From Bacillota bacterium (GTDB lineage Bacteria > Bacillota > Clostridia > Christensenellales > SZUA-584), in contig JAEYPS010000005.1 in assembly GCA_023410475.1 (NCBI GenBank), positions 1 to 64,000 of the forward strand: DNA of 64,000 bases, given 5' to 3'. This document shows positions 50,322-59,086 of this stretch, in pieces. Each line of letters opens with the position of its first letter. Within the stretch, counting starts at the first letter, position 1. Both the position numbers and the translations under genes were made by a program. A model generated the notes under the pieces. It did no database searches. It was not told where the DNA came from and was given only the letters and a program-made list of their open reading frames with translations.

Positions 50322-51971
50322 ATGAATCCTTTATATATACTTATAGCGTTTGCCGTATTAGCGGCAATTTATATCGCGTACACGTTGCTTACAAGCGACA
50401 AAAAGCTGAAGAAAAAGCTTGAAGCGCAATTTGGTAAAACCCCGAATAAGGAAAACCAGACGCTTAAAGGCGTCTACTGGAAGGAAAAGCTGGTGAATCA
50501 TGATGTCGGCCATTATATAGACGACATAACATGGGATGACCTTGAAATGGACAGAGTATACTCTCTCATTGACTCGTGTCAGTCAAGTGTCGGGGAAGAA
50601 TGCCTATACGCCATGCTTCGCGAGCCGCTGTTTGATAAAGCCAGTCTTTCAAATAAGGAAAGCCTTATTAGAACTGTATCTGATAACAAAGAGCTCCGTT
50701 TAGCGCTGCAAATGTACCTGCACAAGCTGGGCAAACTGGACGGCGGTTCTCTTGCTACGTTCTGCTATGAAGTCTCCTCAAAAAGAATAAAAAACCCGAA
50801 TGTATATAAAATGCTTGCTATTCTTCCCCTTCTTTTCGCTGGATTAATCTTTGTTAATCCGGCGGCTGGAATCATATGTCTTGCTGCAACAATAATATCA
50901 AACGGTATCGTGTATTACAGAACAAAAAGAAAGATAGACCGCGAGTTGGTATCGATACGTTATTTCTCTGCACTGCTGTGGTGTGCCGGAAAGATAACAA
51001 AGAACCATCTTCTGGGTAATCACCCGACAGACGAAGCTATTGAAAAAGGCTTCAATAAGTTCAAAAAGCTTGGAGGCCGCTTGTCGGGCTTAATGGAGCA
51101 GCGCGTTTCGGAGTTGGATTATCTGGCGGAATATGTCAGGATAATATTTTTGCGCAATATAAGAAACTACAATAAGGTCGTTGATACGCTGGGCAAGGAA
51201 ACCGAAGCGTTTCGCAGCTTATATGAGAGTATAGGCGAGGTGGATGCGGCTATCGCGGTTTCGTCTTTCAGAGTAAGCCTTCCCTTTCACTGCCTTCCCG
51301 AGTTCACAGAAAGCGGCGGTATTGAGACCCAGGATATATATCATCCTTTGCTTATCAATCCTGTCATAAACTCTGCCTCATTATGTTACAACCTTGTGTC
51401 AGGATCAAACGCTTCGGGAAAGTCTACGTTTATCAAAGCGGCGGCGGTAAACGGTATTCTCGCTCAGACTATACACACGTGCACCGCGCGCAGGTTCGTT
51501 ACGCCTTTGGCCCTTGTAATTTCGTCTATGGCGGTACGCGACGACATCACGGAAGGCGAAAGCTATTTCATAAAAGAGATAAAGTCTCTGCGGCGCATAA
51601 TACGCAAGCTGCCCAAAGTTTACTGCGCCTGCTATATTGACGAGATATTGAAGGGAACAAACACGATAGAGAGGATAGCCGCATCCGCAGCGGTGCTGAA
51701 ATTTATCCGAGGAATAAAATGCATTTGCGTTGTTGCCACGCATGATATAGAGCTCACACGCATGCTTACTTCTTTTAAAAACTATCATTTCAACGAGCAA
51801 ATAACAGATAACGGAATCGTCTTTGATTACAAAATAAAGCATGGCCCGTCAAAAACAAAGAACGCCATCCGGCTCCTCGAGCATATGGAGTTTGACAGCA
51901 GCATCGTAGGCAGGGCCGAAACGCTTGTCAGAGCATTTGAAGAGACTCAGATATGGGATTTGCTCGAATAG
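50322..51971 (+). CDS. Membrane-anchored MutS-family ATPase
   Basis: 549 residues. An N-terminal TM helix (residues 3-22) and a second hydrophobic segment (about 160-205) precede a MutS core and domain V ATPase: Walker A VSGSNASGKSTFIKA (about 361-369), LALVISSMAVRDDITEGESY, Walker B CACYIDEILKGTNT and CVVATHDIEL. The mismatch-recognition and connector domains of MutS1 and the Smr domain of MutS2 are absent. Related membrane MutS-like proteins occur in Firmicutes and lack known function; a role in DNA mismatch repair is doubtful. Confidence 0.85.
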   Translation: MNPLYILIAFAVLAAIYIAYTLLTSDKKLKKKLEAQFGKTPNKENQTLKGVYWKEKLVNHDVGHYIDDITWDDLEMDRVYSLIDSCQSSVGEECLYAMLREPLFDKASLSNKESLIRTVSDNKELRLALQMYLHKLGKLDGGSLATFCYEVSSKRIKNPNVYKMLAILPLLFAGLIFVNPAAGIICLAATIISNGIVYYRTKRKIDRELVSIRYFSALLWCAGKITKNHLLGNHPTDEAIEKGFNKFKKLGGRLSGLMEQRVSELDYLAEYVRIIFLRNIRNYNKVVDTLGKETEAFRSLYESIGEVDAAIAVSSFRVSLPFHCLPEFTESGGIETQDIYHPLLINPVINSASLCYNLVSGSNASGKSTFIKAAAVNGILAQTIHTCTARRFVTPLALVISSMAVRDDITEGESYFIKEIKSLRRIIRKLPKVYCACYIDEILKGTNTIERIAASAAVLKFIRGIKCICVVATHDIELTRMLTSFKNYHFNEQITDNGIVFDYKIKHGPSKTKNAIRLLEHMEFDSSIVGRAETLVRAFEETQIWDLLE

Positions 51972-52007
51972 AACTTTTCCGCCGCGCCTCTCAATCTTGT
52001 ATGGTTG

Positions 52008-53087
52008 CTATTCCACTTCATCGATAACGTATTCTTGCGTGCCAAGACCGCGTTTTTCAAGCTCTTCGAGCTGCACAAACGGGTCTTTACCGTGTATCCT
52101 CTCAAAAAGATGTCCCTTACCGCCAAGCTCCATGCCCTGCGGCAGCCCGTCACTGATGAGGTTCTCAGTTTTAATCGCGTCAAGGCAGGCCCTCTCTATG
52201 GCGACAATGTCATTTGAAGCCATCACGCCTATATCAGGAACGAGCGCAGGGGTGGACATGCCCCAGCAGTCGCATATTATCGTAATGTTCGTTAAAAAAT
52301 TGATATAGTACACGTGCCCCGGCTCGAACGTTTTTAAAACCTCGTCAGTACAGATGGCCATCCCGGTCTGAAAGTCAGTGTAGTTATGCGAATCGAGCGA
52401 TATAGCGCCCGTCGGGCAGACCTTCACGCAGTGCTGGCATGTAGTGCAGTTGTGATAGAACACCGAGTATTTCCCGTCCTCAAAGCTGCTCGCGTTGTGG
52501 TTGCAGCTTGCGACGCAGGCCTCGCAGTGAGTGCACAGCTCTTCGTTCCATACGAGCCCGCCCTCGAGGCTGTGTATCTGGTGCCTCGTCCTGTCGGTGA
52601 CGCAGCCCATAGCGATGTTCTTGCACGCCCCGCCGTAGCCGCATGTGCCGTGCCCCTTTACATGCGAAAGGTCGATCATGACTTCGGCGTCATTAATATT
52701 GCCGCCAACATCCACGTTTTTGAACGTCCTGAAATCGACCGCCTGTTCGTAGAAATATTTATCCATAACTCCGCATACGGGCACTATAGGCGCGCCCAGC
52801 ATTTCTTCTGTATAGCCCCTTACCTTGGCGCCTTTCGTGATCTGGTCGGTAATAAAAGGCTTTGCGCCCCACGATTTTAGCTTATCTACCAGTATCTTTA
52901 CATACAAAGGATGTACAGTCGTCGTTCCTATCTCTCTGCCAAGATGCATCTTTACCGCCGTCCATTTGCCGCCCACAACGTCCTTCAGCCCCGTTTTGTC
53001 AAGAAGCCGCTCAAACTTTGCGGGAAGCGTGCCCTTAGCGTCGTAATTTTTAAACCTGACCGATGAAAATAAAACTTTTGAACTCAT
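52008..53087 (-). CDS. DUF362 protein with two 4Fe-4S clusters
   Basis: 359-residue cytoplasmic protein: DUF362 domain (AVKMHLGREIGTTTVHPLYV, GYGGACKNIAMGCVTDRTRH) interrupted by a bacterial 2[4Fe-4S] ferredoxin module with CTHCEACVASCNHNA and CTTCQHCVKVCPTGA. Many anaerobes carry this family; it is thought to act in electron transfer, with partners not known. CAGGAGGCAACA before ATG 53087 sets the start, not the Met 15 bases upstream. It stands alone. Confidence 0.92.
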   Translation of the reverse strand: MSSKVLFSSVRFKNYDAKGTLPAKFERLLDKTGLKDVVGGKWTAVKMHLGREIGTTTVHPLYVKILVDKLKSWGAKPFITDQITKGAKVRGYTEEMLGAPIVPVCGVMDKYFYEQAVDFRTFKNVDVGGNINDAEVMIDLSHVKGHGTCGYGGACKNIAMGCVTDRTRHQIHSLEGGLVWNEELCTHCEACVASCNHNASSFEDGKYSVFYHNCTTCQHCVKVCPTGAISLDSHNYTDFQTGMAICTDEVLKTFEPGHVYYINFLTNITIICDCWGMSTPALVPDIGVMASNDIVAIERACLDAIKTENLISDGLPQGMELGGKGHLFERIHGKDPFVQLEELEKRGLGTQEYVIDEVE

Positions 53088-53360
53088 TGTTGCCTCCTGC
53101 AAACCGTTATTTTTAAATTATAGCGCGGGTAATGATAAATAGCAAAAACATTTGTATATACAGGAAAGTATGGTATAATATCAAAAACTATTCACAGTAT
53201 TATCCGCACCTTACTCACAGCACTTAAAAAAACAATGTTTATTTCAATCTCTCTTTGAGTATTATTTGTTTTGCTTTCAGGGGTGAAAAGCTTAGGCTTT
53301 CTACCGAAGGCGTTTTACGGTTCGGGGTCTTAGGAAATAATTCTTTGTGCTGGAGGCTGT

Positions 53361-53723
53361 ATGATCTCGTATTTAAAATGCTCTTCGATGGAAGACCTCA
53401 AAAGCAAAATGATATTAGTGTATGTGCTCAACGTTACGGACATAATATTCACGCTGATACTTTGCGGAACCGGGGTTTTTATAGAAGCAAATCCTTTTGC
53501 GGCGCTGTTTGTGGGCAACACTGCGGCGGCGATGCTCGCCAAGTGCGTTGTGCCCGCCGCGCTGCTTGTTTATCTATACTTCAGACTTCAAAAAGCGACC
53601 GAACGGCAGCGCAAAAGAGCGAACGCCCCTATCGCCGCTTTGCTCATAGCTTACGCGCTTATCAATATCTCCCATGTTACATGGCTTTCGGTTCTGCTGT
53701 TCAATCCGTCTGTTTTAGTTTGA
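53361..53723 (+). CDS. DUF5658-like small membrane protein
   Basis: 120-residue protein with about three TM helices (VYVLNVTDIIFTLILCGTG, ALFVGNTAAAMLAKCVVPAALLVYLYF in part, and IAALLIAYALINISHVTWLS). The Asp in the first helix and the Asn-Pro in EANPFA are typical of DUF5658 proteins. GGAGGCTGT precedes the ATG. Unknown function; converges with the next gene. Confidence 0.72.
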   Translation: MISYLKCSSMEDLKSKMILVYVLNVTDIIFTLILCGTGVFIEANPFAALFVGNTAAAMLAKCVVPAALLVYLYFRLQKATERQRKRANAPIAALLIAYALINISHVTWLSVLLFNPSVLV

Positions 53724-53807
53724 CAGACCTTGCGAGCCAAAAGCCGTGCGCAAACCTGCTTTTTAACATACTCAAAAGTCGTTGCTGCCTAGAGGTGATA
53801 TTGTTCG

Positions 53808-54170
53808 CTATTCCTCTCGGACGCGAAGCATGTATCCTCCTACGATGTACGCCACAGGAAGTATCAATCCTATAAGGCTCCACACTGAAAACCCGAGTAT
53901 CATGCTCAAAAGCATCAGTATTCCAACAGCGATGCCCGATACCACAAAGAAGGTCGCCTGCGACGGTTCCTTGCTTTTTCGAAGGCCGATAAACCCTATT
54001 GCCGTTTCGGCCACCGTGGATATCAGCAGCACTAAGGCAGCCGTCATCCAGCCTGAGTCCGCGTCCCGACGTGTTGTCAGCCCTATTACGACAGCAACTG
54101 AGGCTATCACTCCAAAGATTATAAATACAGCGCTCACTATTCTGAGAAAAAGTTTTGTGGTGTCATGCAT
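53808..54170 (-). CDS. Small membrane protein of unknown family
   Basis: 120-residue protein with four predicted TM helices (LFLRIVSAVFIIFGVIASV, TAALVLLISTVAETAIGFIG, FFVVSGIAVGILMLLSMILG, SLIGLILPVAYIVGGYML) and short loops. No conserved polar site seen. AAGGGAGGCGCTTAT before ATG 54170 supports the start. It lies 144 bases before the ComEC-like gene's end on the same strand and is probably separate. Confidence 0.7.
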   Translation of the reverse strand: MHDTTKLFLRIVSAVFIIFGVIASVAVVIGLTTRRDADSGWMTAALVLLISTVAETAIGFIGLRKSKEPSQATFFVVSGIAVGILMLLSMILGFSVWSLIGLILPVAYIVGGYMLRVREE

Positions 54171-54313
54171 ATAAGCGCCTCCCTTTTGACAGATATTCTC
54201 TCCTTACCAAACAGCCTTTATTCGTTTGCACATTGCATAAAAAAGCAGCGCCCGTAGAGCGCCGCATAAGAAATCTAATTATCTGTTTACCGTTTTGCGC
54301 CTTATCAAAATGG

Positions 54314-55471
54314 CTAGTTTGGCCGAACCTGCCTGCCCCAGTTATCAAACAGCATGCAGACGTCTTTTTTGCGCCATACCTTATCGGTAGTCCAGATAAG
54401 GCCGTCCGTACGAGAAGCCGCCGCGTCTGCGCTGTAAACAGTCAAACCCTCACCGGGAGACAGCGCCGTGCCTTTGGGGAAGAAATAATACTGACCTCCC
54501 TTGTCGGAATAGATGTGCCAGCCTGTAAGATCGACGGTTTCGCCCGAGTAGTTCTTTATCTTAACGTATTCCGCCGATGAGCTGAAAGCGTCTACTCTTA
54601 TGTCGGCAGGCGCCCCCTCAGCCGCGGGCAGCGGCGATATTTTCGACTGTTTCCCGTCGCTTTCAAAGACCATTGTACCCGTCTCTCCCAGCACGAACGC
54701 CTTCGCTCCCGCAGCGGCGATATTGCTGAGCACGCTCTTGGACGGAGGGTTTTCTAGGTCTGTAGGTATGACCGCATACCGCGGGCTTACGGCTTTGATA
54801 AACTCAAGAGACGATGAGTCGTCCTCACCATGGTGGGCAACTTTAAGCACGTCGGCTTTGAGGCTGTCCCCGAGGCCGAGAATATCATTCTCCGACTCGG
54901 AAAGCTGGTCGGCCGCAAACAGCAGCTTAACATCCTTATACTGCAGCATTATCACAAGGCTGTTGTCGTTCTCTTTTGAGTAGCTGCCGACAGGCCCGAT
55001 TACGGTAAATGACGCCTCTCCTATGTTTATGACGTCGCCTGTTTTTATCTGAACGAGCTGCGTAAGATCCGCAGCCTGCTGTACGCGATTCTCCTTCATG
55101 CCGTCGCCGTTTGTGTAAAGTTTTTTACAACGGGCTATCGTCAGCACGTTCGTAATCCCTCCTATATGGTCGGAGTGCCCGTGTGTTAAAAACACCGCCG
55201 AGAGCTCGTCGACGCCGTTGAGAACGAGCTGCCTTCCTGTCTCGCCGAAACCCTTGTTGAGCCCGGTGTCTATCATCACCCAATGCCCGCCGGGTATGCG
55301 TATCAGTGCCGCGTCCGCTTTTCCGGCATCGAGGAAAAACGCCTTGAGCGTCTCTTCACCCGTGTTTATCTCATAACCGGGCGGCTGATCGGTCGTATTG
55401 CTGCCGCAGCCGGCCAGCGTCATTATCAGCGCTGCCGCAAGTAGCCATATTACATACGTTTGCTTGCGCAA
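54314..55471 (-). CDS. Lipoprotein with ComEC-like metallo-beta-lactamase and lamin-tail domains
   Basis: 385-residue lipoprotein: signal YVIWLLAAALIMTLAGC with lipobox TLAGCGS, a secreted MBL-fold domain (AVFLTHGHSDHIGGITNVL, DVLKVAHHGEDDSSS, YAVIPTD) like the nuclease-type ComEC/Rec2 C-terminal domain, and a C-terminal lamin-tail domain (about residues 285-385: YVKIKNYSGETVDLTGWHIY, FFPKGTALSPGEGLTVYS). It should act outside the membrane, perhaps on DNA or phosphodiesters. Start is TTG 55471, supported by GGGGG 7 bases upstream; upstream Met codons run into the flanking IS200 region. Confidence 0.82.
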   Translation of the reverse strand: MRKQTYVIWLLAAALIMTLAGCGSNTTDQPPGYEINTGEETLKAFFLDAGKADAALIRIPGGHWVMIDTGLNKGFGETGRQLVLNGVDELSAVFLTHGHSDHIGGITNVLTIARCKKLYTNGDGMKENRVQQAADLTQLVQIKTGDVINIGEASFTVIGPVGSYSKENDNSLVIMLQYKDVKLLFAADQLSESENDILGLGDSLKADVLKVAHHGEDDSSSLEFIKAVSPRYAVIPTDLENPPSKSVLSNIAAAGAKAFVLGETGTMVFESDGKQSKISPLPAAEGAPADIRVDAFSSSAEYVKIKNYSGETVDLTGWHIYSDKGGQYYFFPKGTALSPGEGLTVYSADAAASRTDGLIWTTDKVWRKKDVCMLFDNWGRQVRPN

Positions 55472-55558
55472 AACAATACCCCCTGTATGGTTTGTCCAGG
55501 CGTTTATCATAACAGAGTTATGTTTAAAAGTCACCCTTTGTGTTATTCTAATAATCAT

Positions 55559-56232
55559 CCACCCCTTCAAGGGGTGGTCTTTATTGGAGCCCTATAAGGG
55601 ACTATTACTAGCCATGCCTAAAGGCATATCACGGTTTCGCCAACCGCATGGGGCTTGTTACTGGCAACCCTTAAAAGGGTCTACATATTCTATTACGGTT
55701 GCCTTATCGTTCTTCATGTCTTCATCATGCTGTTCTCTGATGTATTTGCTTATTTTCTCCTTGTTCAGCCCTACAGTACTTACATAATAGCCCTTACACC
55801 AGAACTGCCTCCTGCCGTACTTATACTTTAGATTTGCATGCCGCTCAAATATCATCAGCGTGCTTTTTCCTTTTAAGTTCCCCATAAAGTACGATACACT
55901 CATCTTTGGCGGTATTCTTACCAGCATGTGTATATGGTCTACACATGCGTTTGCCTCAACTATTTCTACGTCCTTATGCTCACATAACTCTCGTAGGATC
56001 TGCCCTATATCTTTCTTCAGTTTCCCATATATCTCTTTCCTTCGATATTTCGGGGAAAACACTATGTGGTATTTGCAGTCCCACCTCGTTTGTGATAGAC
56101 TACTCTCATCCATTATGGATACACCTCCTCTGTAGTTTTAGAAACGGCTGGCGAAACCTTTTCTATTCTACTTTTGGAGGTTCTTCTTTTCAACGCTAAA
56201 GCTATCCTTTGCTCCACACGCTTAGCGTGTGG
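55559..56232 (-). mobile_element. IS200/IS605-type insertion sequence (TnpA only)
   Basis: About 674 bases bounded by subterminal hairpins: CCACCCCTT / AAGGGGTGG (55559-55577; right end) and CCACACGC / GCGTGTGG (56214-56232; left end in gene orientation), enclosing a single intact tnpA and no tnpB. Such elements have no terminal inverted repeats and insert next to a short target; exact ends a few bases outside the hairpins are not resolved. It lies between an NAGPA gene and the ComEC-like gene without breaking either. Confidence 0.85.
55658..56113 (-). CDS. tnpA: IS200/IS605 transposase TnpA (Y1)
   Basis: 151-residue Y1 HUH single-strand transposase: KYHIVFSPKYRRKEIYGKLK, metal-binding HUH in ACVDHIHMLVRIP, and the tyrosine nucleophile in NKEKISKYIREQH (about Tyr125). 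Full length with no disruption, so the element may be active. GGAGGTGTATCCATA upstream supports the start. Confidence 0.95.
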   Translation of the reverse strand: MDESSLSQTRWDCKYHIVFSPKYRRKEIYGKLKKDIGQILRELCEHKDVEIVEANACVDHIHMLVRIPPKMSVSYFMGNLKGKSTLMIFERHANLKYKYGRRQFWCKGYYVSTVGLNKEKISKYIREQHDEDMKNDKATVIEYVDPFKGCQ

Positions 56233-56248
56233 TTTTTTCAACGATAAG

Positions 56249-56272
56249 TAAAAACCCGAAGAATCCTTCGGG
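56249..56272 (-). terminator. Terminator of the first NAGPA-type gene
   Basis: Minus strand: CCCGAAGGATTCTTCGGG then TTTTTA, 27 bases past the stop. It separates the glycosidase gene from the IS200 element. Confidence 0.8.
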
Positions 56273-56298
56273 CTATAAAATTATTATTTGTAAAACGG

Positions 56299-57399
56299 CT
56301 AAGACTCCTGAGTTTCACCAGGCGCCAGCCCGTCGACGATGTATAATATGTCGCTTACCGCTCTGCCGCCTCTGAAAGGCTTGTTCGCTATTTTGCCCAT
56401 AAACGCCATAACGGAAGTCTGGCCTCCGTCAAGATTGAACGCAACTTTGCAGCCAAGGTCATAGAAAAGCTGCGAAAGCTGCTCCATCTCAAGCCCTCTC
56501 GAATAGCCCGACTGCCTTCCGTCAACCGTCACAAACACGTAATGCCCCGGCTCGTAATAGCCTATGGCCGTCCTAGGGTTCCTCTTTGTAACGGACGAGT
56601 TGAACTTGCTCATAGGCTGCCCGTCCTGAAGCAGCTGAGGTCCGAATGTCCATATCTGATAAGGGTTTTTGGCAAGTATCTCTTTGCTGTCATATTCGCC
56701 TTTTTGATATGTCTCCATAGTTCCGTCGTTGTACATCACGAGTATATCACGATGGTACACCTTGCTGCGGTAAACCTCTCCGTTGCGTACCACAAGCCCT
56801 TTATTGTAGGTGCAGTAGTCGCCGTTGATGGCTATAACGGCATTTTTATTCCTGGCCTGCTTGTCCGTCGTCTGGCTGCTGCCGAACTTGTCTTTGGCAA
56901 GCCCTGTCTTGAAGTACTCTATATCGGTGATGTATATGTCAGCAACATAGTATGTCACTTTGTCTTTCTGCACCTTTTCCACCGACACGTTTATATGCGG
57001 GCTCATATACGAATTTCCCTCTTGTATCACCTCTGCGTCCGTGAACTTGCCGGGAAACTTGGCGCCCCACATTGTGGACGGCGTTGGCTCGGGCGTTGGC
57101 GAGGGTGCCTCGGTCTGGGTAGGCGTCGGATCCGGTGTCTGTGTAGGCGCCACGGGCGTCTGCGTCGGTGCAGGTGTTTCCGTCCGCGTCGGTGCGGGAG
57201 CAGCAGCCTGCTGCTCGGGCTCACCCGAAAATACAAAAGCATACAAAGTTATGGCCGCAAGAACGACGGCGGCCGCGCAAACCAAAATGATCGCCCATTT
57301 CGGAAATCCTCTTTTAGGCTTTGGCTTTACGTCTATCGTCATAGTTCCGAGCGTGACGCGCTGCGTCTTAACGTTCGGTCTGCTGTTGTTCTCTTTCAC
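56299..57399 (-). CDS. Phosphodiester glycosidase-family membrane protein
   Basis: 366 residues. A short cytoplasmic N-terminus containing KTQRVTLGTMTIDV, one TM helix (about residues 35-57), a Thr/Pro/Gln/Glu linker (about 62-108), then an NAGPA-type (PF09992, phosphodiester glycosidase) domain: NAVIAINGDYCTYNKGLVVR, IWTFGPQLLQDG, NPRTAIGYYEPGHYVFVTVD, GRQSGYSRG, FNLDGGQTSVMAF. The family removes N-acetylglucosamine or similar groups from phosphodiesters; teichoic acid is a likely substrate class in Gram-positive walls but is inferred. First in position of three tandem paralogues; terminator follows. Confidence 0.85.
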   Translation of the reverse strand: MKENNSRPNVKTQRVTLGTMTIDVKPKPKRGFPKWAIILVCAAAVVLAAITLYAFVFSGEPEQQAAAPAPTRTETPAPTQTPVAPTQTPDPTPTQTEAPSPTPEPTPSTMWGAKFPGKFTDAEVIQEGNSYMSPHINVSVEKVQKDKVTYYVADIYITDIEYFKTGLAKDKFGSSQTTDKQARNKNAVIAINGDYCTYNKGLVVRNGEVYRSKVYHRDILVMYNDGTMETYQKGEYDSKEILAKNPYQIWTFGPQLLQDGQPMSKFNSSVTKRNPRTAIGYYEPGHYVFVTVDGRQSGYSRGLEMEQLSQLFYDLGCKVAFNLDGGQTSVMAFMGKIANKPFRGGRAVSDILYIVDGLAPGETQES

Positions 57400-57497
57400 A
57401 GGATCCTGTCTTTCCGCACTGCAGGCATAAAATCGTTATCGGTCAATATCATAATATAAGGACTATATAATGTCAATTGCCGCCAGCGCGGAATAAT

Positions 57498-57522
57498 AGA
57501 AAACCCGAAGCATGCTCCGGGC
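57498..57522 (-). terminator. Terminator of the second NAGPA-type gene
   Basis: Minus strand: CCCGGAGC-AT-GCTTCGGG hairpin followed by TTTTCT, 43 bases past the stop. Confidence 0.75.
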
Positions 57523-57564
57523 GCGTGTTTTTATCTATTGAAATAATTTTTTATGCCTTATGTC

Positions 57565-58671
57565 TTATTGGCCGGGCGCGGGCCCGTCGATTATACAAAG
57601 GGCGTCACGGTCTTTCCTGTATGTGGAGCAAGGCTGGTTTATCTCTTCTCCCATAAACGCTATCTGAGCGCTGCCTCCGCCGTCGAGGTTGAACGCCACT
57701 TTGCATCCGAGGTCATACATGAGTTTTGAGAGTTCTTTCATACTGAGGCCCTTTGAATACCCTCGCTGCCTTCCGTCAACGTTTACAAACACGTAGTGCC
57801 CCGGCTCATAGTAGCCTATAGCCGAGCGCGGGTTTGCTCTCCCTATAGGATTAGGCAGATCAAACTTCGTCATAACCTCGCCGTCTTTAAGAAGCATAGG
57901 CCCGAACGTCCATATCTGCCACACGTCGTCCTTAATAGACTTTATCATCGCTTTGTCGTATTCTTTTTTCGAATAGGTCTTCATCGTTCCGTCTTTGAAC
58001 ATAACAAGTATGTCGAGCTTAACTTCGTTCCTGTACAAGTCTCCGTCGCGCAAGACCGGACCGCGGTTTGAGGTGTAAAAATCTCCGTTTATAGCTACTA
58101 TGGCGTCGTTGTCCTGCGCAATCTTATAGATGAATTTGCGCTCGCCTTTGTTATACTTGCCGCTCGAGAACGGGGCGGTGAAGTATTTAATATCCGTGAT
58201 ATATATATCGGCCACGAAGTATACTGTTCCGTTTTCCTCCATTTTCGTAACGGTTACGTTTACATTCGCGCTTTTATACGAGTTTTCATCCTGTATTATT
58301 TCACCATCCGTGAATTTGCCGGGGAAGTTTGCGCCCCACATCGTTGAGGGCGTCGGCTCGGGCGTGGGTTCGGGTGTCGGCGTTGGAGTTAGCGTCGGCG
58401 ACGGGGCAGGCGTTGGAGTAGGCGTCGGCGCGGGGGTAGCCGTTACTTCAGGCGACGGGGATGCGGCGGCAAAAGCTTGCCCTGTCTCCCCGGATAAACC
58501 GAAAACATACAGTGATATGGCTATAAACGCAAAGACAGCCGCGCAAAAAAGTACGACCATCCATTTGGGCACGCCGCGCTTGCGTACGGCCGCCTTGTTA
58601 TTTGTGTCTATCGTCATGGTGCCCAGCGTAACGCGCTGCGCTTTGATTTTCTGATCGCTGTTATCCTTCAC
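57565..58671 (-). CDS. Phosphodiester glycosidase-family membrane protein, paralogue 2
   Basis: 368-residue paralogue. The cytoplasmic tip again has AQRVTLGTMTIDT, then a TM helix (about residues 35-57) and a long Thr/Pro/Glu-rich linker (about 70-110). NAGPA domain: AIVAINGDFYTSNRGPVLRD, IWTFGPMLLKDG, NPRSAIGYYEPGHYVFVNVD, GRQRGYSKG, FNLDGGGSAQIAF. It has its own promoter region (226 bases to the next gene) and terminator. Confidence 0.85.
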   Translation of the reverse strand: MKDNSDQKIKAQRVTLGTMTIDTNNKAAVRKRGVPKWMVVLFCAAVFAFIAISLYVFGLSGETGQAFAAASPSPEVTATPAPTPTPTPAPSPTLTPTPTPEPTPEPTPSTMWGANFPGKFTDGEIIQDENSYKSANVNVTVTKMEENGTVYFVADIYITDIKYFTAPFSSGKYNKGERKFIYKIAQDNDAIVAINGDFYTSNRGPVLRDGDLYRNEVKLDILVMFKDGTMKTYSKKEYDKAMIKSIKDDVWQIWTFGPMLLKDGEVMTKFDLPNPIGRANPRSAIGYYEPGHYVFVNVDGRQRGYSKGLSMKELSKLMYDLGCKVAFNLDGGGSAQIAFMGEEINQPCSTYRKDRDALCIIDGPAPGQ

Positions 58672-58845
58672 GAACTCTACCGCTGCTTTCTATCGGTCTG
58701 ATTGTCTATTGCCCAATAATAATGCATATGCTTTATTACTGTCAATTGCTATAATAGCGAGCCATCCGCATCCTAAAAATCACGACTTTATTTGGGCGCG
58801 TATTTATACCCCAAAAGCTATAGGCTTATTGGGGACCCCGTATTC

Positions 58846-58872
58846 AGAAAACGCCCCGTTTAAAACGGGGCG
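58846..58872 (-). terminator. Terminator of the third NAGPA-type operon
   Basis: Minus strand: perfect 10-bp stem CGCCCCGTTT / AAACGGGGCG with one unpaired base, then TTTTCT. It lies 26 bases past the small membrane protein stop. Confidence 0.85.
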
Positions 58873-58897
58873 CCTGTGTTGCACCTATTGCGCCCGG

Positions 58898-59083
58898 TTA
58901 ATCCCTTCTGTTCTGAAATATCATTATACCCGATACAATGATGGCAGAAACGCCGAACAGGTAGACGCAGGCCGCGTAAAACCCCAGATCATTTATCCCC
59001 GGGTTGAACTGAGTAAGAATAAAGAGCGTAATCGTTACGAGCGCGAGTATTATGCAGATGTGAGGCATCAATTTCTTTATCAT
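58898..59083 (-). CDS. Small two-TM membrane protein coupled to NAGPA 3
   Basis: 61-residue protein: TM helices CIILALVTITLFILTQF and GFYAACVYLFGVSAIIVSGIMIF, separated by a short loop. Its ribosome site (GAGGAG) lies in the last codons of the upstream glycosidase gene and its ATG follows that stop by 3 bases, so it is translationally coupled and probably helps the glycosidase. No family recognised. Confidence 0.7.
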   Translation of the reverse strand: MIKKLMPHICIILALVTITLFILTQFNPGINDLGFYAACVYLFGVSAIIVSGIMIFQNRRD

Positions 59084-59086
59084 GGC

